From contig JAVEUJ010000107.1 in assembly GCA_034005635.1 (NCBI GenBank), positions 1-8,612 of the forward strand: 8,612 nt of DNA. The letters run 5' to 3'. Under the pieces are notes generated by a model. It was not told the DNA's origin, did no database searches, and was given only the letters and a program-made list of their open reading frames with translations. Shown one piece after another: positions 1 through 5,600 of this stretch. This stretch comes from JAAZFE01 sp034005635. Its GTDB lineage: Bacteria; Verrucomicrobiota; Kiritimatiellia; CAIQIC01; Lenti-01. Position numbers and translations under genes: made by a program. Each line of letters opens with the position of its first letter. The stretch's first letter is position 1.

Positions 1-60
1 AAATCACTTACCAATACCACCAGACAACTCACTTGTTACCGACAAACCGATGGCTCGCGG

Positions 61-89
61 TTGACAAATGGTGCCCCATCCCCTAGATT
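61..89 (+). promoter_or_regulatory. sigma-70-type promoter for the tRNA gene
   Basis: A perfect TTGACA -35 hexamer (61-66) is followed by an exact 17-nt spacer and a TAGATT -10 hexamer (84-89, 4 of 6 consensus bases). Transcription would begin near 96, about 8 nt before the mature tRNA 5' end, a normal arrangement for a stable-RNA gene. The first 60 bases of the window show no other feature. The call rests on hexamer match, spacing and position. Confidence 0.7.
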
Positions 90-103
90 CGCTCATTGTT
101 TTC

Positions 104-179
104 GGCGGGATAGCTCAGTTGGCAGAGCGGAGGACTCATAAGCCTTAGGTCACCGGTTCGACCCCGGTTCCCGCCACCA
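104..179 (+). tRNA. tRNA with CAT anticodon, probably elongator tRNA-Met
   Basis: The 76-nt sequence folds as a complete cloverleaf. The acceptor stem is GGCGGGA/TCCCGCC, the D stem is GCTC/GAGC, and the T arm is ACCGG-TTCGACC-CCGGT. The anticodon loop CTCATAA (135-141) carries CAT at 137-139. The discriminator base is A and CCA is encoded (177-179). G1-C72 pairing argues against initiator tRNA, which usually has a mismatched first pair. A CAT anticodon can also belong to tRNA-Ile2, whose C34 is changed to lysidine by TilS. I prefer elongator Met from overall resemblance but cannot exclude Ile2. One oddity is that the innermost anticodon-stem pair is A134 opposite G142, a mismatch where A-T is usual. 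A 6-bp hairpin (179-195) begins right at the 3' end. Confidence 0.93.
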
Positions 180-201
180 CTTCACACCCTGAAGTAAATT
201 A

Positions 202-259
202 GGGTCAGCCCTTAAATTATAACTAACGGGTTCAGTAGTTATATTTTAAGGGCTGACCC
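202..259. repeat. 58-bp inverted repeat, REP/MITE-like, between tRNA and trmL
   Basis: The two 24-nt arms (202-225 and 236-259) are reverse complements at 23 of 24 positions. The one difference is at 217 opposite 244. The arms surround a 10-nt loop (226-235). The outer part is GC-rich (GGGTCAGCCC) and the inner part AT-rich (TTAAATTATAACTA). The length and near-perfection exceed an ordinary terminator stem, and no T-run follows the right arm on the plus strand. GGGTCAGCCC-like tips resemble short palindromic elements mobilised by IS200/IS605-type REP transposases, but that is an inference and no transposase is in the window. The element lies 22 nt after the tRNA and 13 nt before the trmL ATG, so it would form a strong hairpin in any tRNA read-through transcript or trmL leader. 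Confidence 0.8.
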
Positions 260-272
260 CAACCCCTTTCTC

Positions 273-800
273 ATGAAGCACGCATATTCCCGCAAGGCAG
301 TTTTTGATTTTGCTTGGCCAACAGTTCCCTTGAATGTTGTGTTGCTCCATCCGGAAATTCCCCCCAACACCGGCAACATTGCACGGCTGTGTGCCGCTAC
401 TGGCACCCGGTTGCATCTGGTGGAACCCTTGGGCTTCTCTATCAGCAACCCCCACCTGCGCCGCGCCGGGCTGGACTACTGGGATGCCGTCCATGTCCAG
501 GTGCATCCCGACTGGGCGGCCTGTATCCATGCGCTGGGCACAAGCCGGCGCTTCCTCTACAGCACCGGCAGCTCGCGCCTATACACTCAAGTCGCCTATC
601 AGCCTGGCGACACGCTAATCTTCGGATGCGAGACCCGAGGCCTCCCAGAGGATCTGCTCGCGGCCCATGCCGACTCGGTCTACGGGATTCCGATCCTTAC
701 GGACCACGTCCGCTCTCTCAATCTCTCCAGCGCCGTGGCAGTGGTAGTCTATGAAGCCCTGCGGCAATTGTCTGCCCCCCCTGAATATCCGCCAAACTAG
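273..800 (+). CDS. trmL: tRNA (cytidine/uridine-34-2'-O)-methyltransferase TrmL
   Basis: TrmL is a SPOUT-class, trefoil-knot enzyme. It transfers a methyl group from S-adenosylmethionine to the 2'-OH of the wobble nucleotide of tRNA-Leu isoacceptors in the cytoplasm. Visible family motifs are PPNTGNIARLCAATG (residues 30-44), the LRRAGLDYW segment (62-70), the knot motif GCETRGLP (118-125), the short IPIL strand (139-142), and RSLNLSSAVAVVVYEALRQL (147-166), which closes the SAM-binding knot. The ATG at 273 gives 175 residues, about 18 more at the N terminus than E. coli TrmL (about 157 residues), and has no clear Shine-Dalgarno. The in-frame TTG at 330 (…LNVVLLHPE) would match the usual family N terminus, so the true start may be 330. 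The gene converges on dtd. No terminator is evident immediately after the stop. Confidence 0.93.
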   Translation: MKHAYSRKAVFDFAWPTVPLNVVLLHPEIPPNTGNIARLCAATGTRLHLVEPLGFSISNPHLRRAGLDYWDAVHVQVHPDWAACIHALGTSRRFLYSTGSSRLYTQVAYQPGDTLIFGCETRGLPEDLLAAHADSVYGIPILTDHVRSLNLSSAVAVVVYEALRQLSAPPEYPPN

Positions 801-855
801 CCGCCACAACTCAACCGGTGGGAGCATCAGGCCAACAGCGAGCGATTGCAATTTT

Positions 856-902
856 TGGTGGGGCGAGGCTGCCTATCCGCCGTGGTGGATCCCTGCCGAG
901 CC
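856..902. repeat. possible degenerate GC-rich intergenic repeat
   Basis: The convergent gap after trmL contains TGGTGGGGCGAGGCT (856-870) and CCCTGCCGAGCC (891-902) separated by 20 nt. The two blocks resemble halves of a GGCGAGGCT...GCCGAGCC motif that I recall as an abundant dispersed intergenic element in verrucomicrobial and related genomes. Only one copy is in this window, so repetition cannot be shown here. No coding frame in 801-1067 has family-like features. Confidence 0.25.
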
Positions 903-970
903 GAGTTTAGATCCCCTGCCAAGACATATACACTTAATCAGAGATACCCCCCATGGGGACCGGTGACATC

Positions 971-1000
971 ATAGTATAGATATTGCAATAACTATACTAT
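971..1000. repeat. 30-bp AT-rich near-perfect palindrome
   Basis: Fourteen of 15 symmetric base pairs match. The centre TATTGCAATA (981-990) is a perfect 10-bp palindrome, flanked by ATAGTATAG and CTATACTAT. The only mismatch is A980 opposite A991. It lies between the convergent trmL and dtd genes, 170 nt from the first and 67 nt from the second. It has no T-tract, so it is a poor intrinsic terminator. Its symmetry would suit a dimeric DNA-binding protein, a cruciform or a small mobile-element remnant. A separate perfect 10-bp palindrome, CCCCATGGGG, lies at 949-958. Confidence 0.7.
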
Positions 1001-1037
1001 TGGATACTGACCACAAACCATTCATGCCAACATAAAC

Positions 1038-1051
1038 GTCTGCAGGCAGAC
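1038..1051 (-). terminator. weak hairpin after dtd
   Basis: GTCTGCAGGCAGAC is a self-complementary hairpin 16 nt past the dtd stop codon. On the minus strand the hairpin is followed by GTTTATGTT, a modest T-rich tail. The stem is only 5-6 bp with a small loop, so termination would be weak. The position at the 3' end of the operon is the main support. Confidence 0.35.
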
Positions 1052-1067
1052 ATCAGAATGCCCGGCG

Positions 1068-1520
1068 TTACTTCCAGTCGTTGGTATCGAGTAGAATCGT
1101 CACTGGGCCGTCATTGACCAGTTCCACTTCCATGTTGGTGCGAAAGACGCCGGTTTCCACCCCTAGGCCCAGTTCACGTAATCGCGCGGCAACTTGGTCA
1201 TAGAGTGTCTCGGCTTGGGCTGGAGGTGCGGCCTCCAGATAGCTGGGGCGGTTTCCCTTGCGGGTGCTGCCGTGCAAGGTGAATTGGCTCACCAGCAAAA
1301 TTCGAGCGCCAGGCACTGTGGATATTGGCACATTCATCCGGCCGTCAGCATCATCAAATATGCGTAACTTAGCGATTTTATCCGCCAATTGAATGGCCTC
1401 AGCCTCACCGTCGCTACGCGCCACCCCGAGTAAAACAACGGCACCCAGACCGATCTGGCCCGCCATCTTTCCGGCGCTGCGAACCTCGGCGCGCGTCACC
1501 CTCTGAACCACCGCCTTCAC
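1068..1520 (-). CDS. dtd: D-aminoacyl-tRNA deacylase (D-Tyr-tRNA deacylase)
   Basis: DTD hydrolyses D-amino acids, and glycine from mischarged tRNA-Ala, off tRNA in the cytoplasm. This keeps D-residues out of proteins. The 150-residue length is typical. The N terminus KAVVQRVTRAEV is the family's first strand. The SQFTL motif (residues 78-82) followed by GSTRKGNRPS (84-93) carries the substrate-site residues. NDGPVT (136-141) contains the Gly138-Pro139 pair whose cis-peptide excludes L-amino acids. The start codon is GTG (1518-1520), chosen because it gives the canonical length and N terminus. It lies 7 nt after the stop of the upstream zinc-ribbon gene, and only a weak purine stretch (CGGA) precedes it, so translational coupling is likely. 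It is the last gene of the three-gene minus-strand operon and faces trmL. Confidence 0.96.
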   Translation of the reverse strand: MKAVVQRVTRAEVRSAGKMAGQIGLGAVVLLGVARSDGEAEAIQLADKIAKLRIFDDADGRMNVPISTVPGARILLVSQFTLHGSTRKGNRPSYLEAAPPAQAETLYDQVAARLRELGLGVETGVFRTNMEVELVNDGPVTILLDTNDWK

Positions 1521-1527
1521 AATCCGT

Positions 1528-2229
1528 TTACGATCCGGGCTTCACTAGCAGTTCGATCGTTCCCTCCTCGATCGAAACGCCATCCAAATGGCGCAAGATT
1601 CGTGATTCATTTTTAAGCTGTCGCAGCAGGCGGGCCTGGGTGGTGGCATAGAGGCGTCCGAGAAAACCGGGTAATGGCAGATGCCCTGCCCGTGCACCAG
1701 TCACCACCAAGCGGGACCCTTTAGGCTTGGCCATGATCTGTGCAGTCAGGGTAAACGGTCCACGCTGAACTGACACAAATGCTTCTGCACGGCCGCCGAT
1801 GAAGCGCACGCCGATATCTTCCAGATGACTCCCTTTGCCAGCAGTTGGTTGGTTCGCCACCAGTTCGCGGCAATAGGCGTTCAACTCTGCTTCAGTAAAT
1901 ACCTGGCTCGCTGGCAAGTCGTTGTTTAAGGCATTGATTAAGAGTTCACCTTTCATGCGATAGCGCCGGACATCTATTTCAATTCCCGTGGTGCGGGTCA
2001 TGCGGCCCGGCCAGATCGCCAGCAAAACAATACCGAGGAGCACCAAGGCCAGTGCAATTTTAAGACTCGTACGCAGCTGTTCCACTGCCGTCTTCTCAGT
2101 GCCCCGTAATATTCGCCGTTCTGCAGCCTCAAAATCAAGTTTGGCGCCGCATTTTTTGCAATGGACCACCGGGAGGCGGTTTGGTTCTCCGCACTGCTGA
2201 CACCGAATTATCAATTCATTATCTGCCAT
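1528..2229 (-). CDS. membrane-anchored zinc-ribbon protein of unknown function
   Basis: This is a 233-residue protein that I do not recognise as a named family. A zinc-ribbon knuckle pair, C10-x2-C13-x10-C24-x2-C27, sits at the N terminus. A charged linker follows, then one hydrophobic helix (about residues 57-73, KIALALVLLGIVLLAIWPG). The remaining 160 residues are probably on the far side of the membrane. The C-terminal part has an alternating strand pattern beginning FTEAELNAYC (111-120), then VRFIGGRAEAFVSV (141-154), a glycine/proline turn region and a final strand GTIELLVK (223-230). That pattern loosely recalls lipid-binding beta-fold domains of the LmeA/DUF2140 kind, which is an inference. 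The start at 2227-2229 is chosen because AAGGAGT (2234-2240) precedes it with 4-nt spacing. The frame is open further upstream, but that part overlaps fmdB. The SD follows the fmdB stop by 2 nt. Confidence 0.85.
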   Translation of the reverse strand: MADNELIIRCQQCGEPNRLPVVHCKKCGAKLDFEAAERRILRGTEKTAVEQLRTSLKIALALVLLGIVLLAIWPGRMTRTTGIEIDVRRYRMKGELLINALNNDLPASQVFTEAELNAYCRELVANQPTAGKGSHLEDIGVRFIGGRAEAFVSVQRGPFTLTAQIMAKPKGSRLVVTGARAGHLPLPGFLGRLYATTQARLLRQLKNESRILRHLDGVSIEEGTIELLVKPGS

Positions 2230-2233
2230 GGCG

Positions 2234-2240
2234 ACTCCTT
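2234..2240 (-). promoter_or_regulatory. ribosome binding site deciding the zinc-ribbon gene start
   Basis: On the minus strand AAGGAGT lies 4 nt before the ATG at 2227-2229 and 2 nt after the fmdB stop (2243-2245). It fixes the start of the 233-residue protein against the longer in-frame extension to 2403. Confidence 0.85.
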
Positions 2241-2242
2241 TT

Positions 2243-2530
2243 TTATGCCGATTGGTCCAGTTTGGATTTGGCCCCGTCTTTCTTGCCCTTATCTGCCTTA
2301 GCCGACTCTCCGGGGTTTGCCTGAGCCGGATGAGGCGCAGGCGGCTGCGTTTTTTTGTAGTCGGTCTGATAAAAGCCAGTGCCCTTGAAAATGATGCCGG
2401 CACCGCCCGACACCACTCGCGCCACTCGCCCCCGGCACTTGGGACAGGTCTTCACGGGTGCCGCCACAATAGATTGAAATTTTTCAAATTGGTGGCCGCA
2501 ACGGCAGCATTCATATTCATAGGTCGGCAT
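2243..2530 (-). CDS. FmdB-family zinc-ribbon regulatory protein
   Basis: This is a small (95-residue) soluble protein of the FmdB/putative regulatory zinc-ribbon family. The hallmark N terminus MPTYEYECCRCGHQFE is present. Cysteines 8, 11, 29 and 32 form the CxxC...CxxC zinc site. The GTGFYQTDY motif (residues 50-58) is the usual end of the conserved core. The tail from about residue 60 is low-complexity and rich in Lys, Ala, Pro and Gln (KKTQPPAPHPAQANPGESAK...), as often seen in this family. The family's biochemical role is not established, although FmdB was proposed to regulate formamidase/amidase genes. The start (2528-2530) is supported by GGAG (2537-2540) with 6-nt spacing and by the family N terminus. 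It is the first gene of the operon with the membrane zinc-ribbon protein and dtd. Confidence 0.95.
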   Translation of the reverse strand: MPTYEYECCRCGHQFEKFQSIVAAPVKTCPKCRGRVARVVSGGAGIIFKGTGFYQTDYKKTQPPAPHPAQANPGESAKADKGKKDGAKSKLDQSA

Positions 2531-2547
2531 ATCAATCTCCAGGAATC

Positions 2548-2570
2548 GTCTGGGCGCACACCACCCAGAC
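2548..2570 (-). promoter_or_regulatory. leader hairpin upstream of the fmdB ribosome binding site
   Basis: Perfect 7-bp arms GTCTGGG (2548-2554) and CCCAGAC (2564-2570) enclose a 9-nt loop. The hairpin ends 7 nt upstream of the fmdB Shine-Dalgarno (2537-2540). It would sit in the mRNA leader if transcription begins at the promoter proposed at 2594-2623. A regulatory role is inferred from position only. Confidence 0.4.
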
Positions 2571-2593
2571 CGCTTAGTTACACATAACAATTG

Positions 2594-2623
2594 AATTTAC
2601 CACAGCCCACTTCCAGAAGGCAA
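2594..2623 (-). promoter_or_regulatory. candidate promoter of the fmdB-zinc ribbon-dtd operon
   Basis: Reading the minus strand, TTGCCT (-35, 2618-2623) and TAAATT (-10, 2594-2599) are separated by 18 nt. Each matches 4 of 6 consensus bases, and TG is present a few bases before the -10 region. The predicted leader would be about 55 nt. This is a weak match in the only AT-rich gap upstream of the operon. Confidence 0.35.
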
Positions 2624-2638
2624 AAAATACCTTGAACG

Positions 2639-2655
2639 GCAAAGGTACGCTTTGC
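2639..2655 (-). terminator. possible terminator after the large amidase gene
   Basis: GCAAAG (2639-2644) and CTTTGC (2650-2655) form a perfect 6-bp stem with a 5-nt loop. It lies 14 nt beyond the TAA of the large gene. On the minus strand a T6 run (2622-2627) follows, but 11 nt after the stem, which is too far for a textbook intrinsic terminator. The gap 2531-2669 therefore separates two transcription units only tentatively. Confidence 0.35.
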
Positions 2656-2669
2656 GCATATTCACCTAA

Positions 2670-5600
2670 TTATGGGGCCGTTGGCCACGACACCTTCAGT
2701 CCGTAGAAGTAGGTACCGAGCGCAGTCGGTGCGGTATCGGTGTAGGTGTTCATCGGTGAGTTAGCAACGATTCCACCCACGTGCTGGGTATAGGGGACTA
2801 GCATGTTCGTCGTGCGCCACAGCGAATATTCCCGACCCGCTGCGCTCGGCCACTGGAACACGAGCACCGCGGTGTTTGTGCTGACAACCAGCGACTCCAG
2901 CACCAGTGTCGAACTTTCAGTTTTCGGATCCGTTCCGGCAATATATTCGCTGTAGTCGTCCATGCCGTCGCCGTCGGAATCCACGCTGGCGGACCACATA
3001 CCATTCACGATGACATCGTCGAGGGCGATGTTGCTGGTCGTCTTGTTCCAGGTGAAGCGCAATTGCGTGACAGTCCTGGAGATATCGTAGGAGTAGACCG
3101 TGCCCGTATTCGGCGGATTGGTGACAACGCCGAGAATGCTCCAGTTCCCGCCGATGTTCTGCTCGATCAGGAATTCGCCGACACCTGCGCTCGTGACGGC
3201 CCGCATCCAGAATTGCACGTTCGTGCCGCCGGAGAAGGTCGTGGTGGTGATGTAATCGTTGCTGCTGTCGAACTTGACCGACGGAATCGCGCGGCCGACA
3301 TATGCCGCGCTGTTGTAGTTGGCAATGATCCCGCTGAAGGTCCATCCGGCGGGTGGTGTCGGCGCCGTGTCGAATGGCTCGTCGATCAGGGCGAGACTGT
3401 TTGAGGACGCTTCCGGCGTATAGGTTGCGGAAATCGCGTTGATCATGCCGTTGGTGGTGGCCGTGGAGATATCGGAAGGCGCGACCCACCCTGCTGCCGA
3501 GCCAAACGACACCGTGTGGGCGCCCGCAACCAGACCCGTCACCGTCGTGCCGCTAGCGCGCCATATGCCGCCATCCACCCGCCATTGCGCGCCAGCAGAA
3601 ACCGCCTCGACCGGCAAAAGGGTCGCCTTCAAGGCGCTGGAAACCGGCGGCGCGAAACCCACCTGCCCCTTCAACTGGATTTCGTCCAGATAGTAGTAGT
3701 CGGCAGCGTTGGGCGAGCCGGCGGCATTGAAGAACGTCACGCGCACCTTGATTTGAGTACGGTAATCTGCCACGGCCAGAACATACGGCGTGCCCTGCGG
3801 TTGCCGTTGTACATTCGTGAAGATGTTGTAGTTCAGCTTCAAAGTGCTGTAACCATCAGCGATTTGTGTGCCAAAGACCGAAGGTAACCATGTCGTTCCG
3901 TTGTCATAGCTTACGGACACATGCAAGTCGTCGCCGCTGTCGGGTCCGCTGGCTGCAAACGGAACCGTGAGCGTCACATTCGTGTAGCCGCTGATGTCCA
4001 CATTGTCGAACACGACGGCGGGATTGGCCATGCCGTTGGTAGCCCCCCACATCCGCAAGGCGTTTGTGCCGACGAGCACCAGATTGGTAGCTGCCGCTGC
4101 CCCAGACCCGTGATCGAGATTCGTCGCCAAGCCGCTGTTATCCAGATAGACAACGCTCCAGCCCCACGGATGCACGTCGAGGCCGTCGAAGCCCTGCGAT
4201 TTGATGCAATCGGCGCCGACGAGTTGGATTTTCTCATAGGCGCCAGACAGGAGGGCCGCCTCGCCGGCCGCCAGTGTGTAATTTGTGGATGCCGGCGCGG
4301 TATAGCCCGCCGCCGTGGAGAAGAGGATCGTGTAGGACTTAACGGACAGGCCCTGGACGGTAGCCCCGCTCTCATTCCAGTTGGTGCCGCCATCGAGGCT
4401 CCACATGGCGCCGGCGGAAACGGCCCCCGCGGGCGTCAGCGTCACGGTGATGGATCCCGGCAGCGCCGCGTAGCTGTAGGAGCGCGAAACATTGGTGCCA
4501 GCGGTCACCGTGGTGTAGCTGGTACTGGGCACCGTGTAGCCGGTAGCCGAATGGAAGGTGTAGTACTGGCGGCCGGCCAGCAGGTTCGATGCCGTGGCAC
4601 CACTTTCATACCAGGTGCCCCCGCCGTCCACGCTCCAGGCCGCGCCATTGACCACGGCCGCCGCCGGCGTCAGCGTCACGGTCAGATCGCCTACTTGCGC
4701 CACGTAGGTGCCTGTTCTTGAAACCGCGCCGCCTGAGATGACGACGCTCTGATCCACCGGCGTCGTATGGCTGGCGACGGCTTTGAACTTCAGCGCGTAG
4801 GTCCCGTTCGTCATTCCCGAAAGCGTGGAACCGCTCGTCCGCCAATTCGCGCCGCCATCCACGCTCCAGCGGCCGTCGGCCACCGCCGTGGACGGTTGCA
4901 GCGTCACCGTCAGCGAACCGGAAGCCGTCGCATAGGTCGCAGTGAAGATATTGGTCGCTCCCGCCGTCACCACGACGGAGGTCGCAACAGGAGCGGTATA
5001 GCCCGCCATCGCGCTGAAGGCCACTTGGTAGGTGCCCGGATTCAGGCCGGTGCGTGCGACGCCGCTGAGGTTGGTCGTGCCGTTGACGATCCACCGCGCT
5101 GTGTTCGTGACGGCTGTTGGCGAAAGTGTGACCCGAATGGCTCCAGAAGTCGCTGTGTCGCCGAGGAATTGCATGGCTTTGGTCATCACCGTGGCGCGCG
5201 TGGCCTTGTTGGTGATGGTCTCGAACGGGAAACCCATCACGATGGTGCGGTAGGTCGCATTGCTGTACTGGATGATCGCCCCACTGGTGCCGGCCGCACT
5301 CGTGCCATATACGGCCGCTTTGACGGCGCCGCTTCCGGTCGAAAGCACGTCGGGGTAGTTCGCCGCATAAACGTCGGACAGCAGATTGGTGTAATTAAAC
5401 GCAATGGAGACCCCGCTCAGGAAGCCCCCGGCCGTGCCGGTGACCTGGCCGGTGCCACCGCTGTCCGCCGCGTATGCCGCGCGCAGCACGTTGGTAAAGA
5501 AATTCACGTCGGCCGTCGACGACACCCCCGCGCGGCCCAGGTCCCAGCCAATTTCTGCGCCGGAAACCAACAACCGTCCTCCCTTGTTTAGGTAGGTGGT

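Noticed and set aside
104..179. Initiator tRNA-fMet
   Set aside because: The first acceptor pair is a normal G-C pair, and the D-arm and acceptor stem do not show the mismatch expected of bacterial initiators.
104..259. tRNA-associated integration site for a genomic island
   Set aside because: I saw no integrase and no second copy of the tRNA 3' end in the window. The inverted repeat alone does not show integration.
751..966. Plus-strand 71-codon frame after trmL
   Set aside because: It overlaps the trmL end in another frame and spans repeat-like DNA. It has no ribosome site and no motif.
2230..2403. N-terminal extension of the membrane zinc-ribbon protein to 291 residues
   Set aside because: The extension overlaps fmdB in another frame, is Arg-rich and featureless, and the strong AAGGAGT site sits just before the internal ATG at 2229.
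2531..2590. Twenty-residue N-terminal extension of the FmdB-family protein
   Set aside because: Family members begin MPTYEY, and a GGAG site with 6-nt spacing precedes that Met. The extension covers the leader hairpin.
3921..4721. Plus-strand open frame of 266 codons opposite the large gene
   Set aside because: Arg/Gly/Ala-rich low-complexity translation with no family motifs. It is antisense to clearly coding PEGA-like and jelly-roll domains.
4227..5144. Repetitive DNA as CRISPR or tandem DNA repeats
   Set aside because: Similarity is at the protein level with about 228-nt periodicity and diverged DNA. There are no identical repeats with spacers.
4767..5591. Plus-strand open frame of 274 codons
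   Set aside because: Antisense to the repeat and amidotransferase-like segments. Its composition is typical of a shadow frame in GC-rich DNA.
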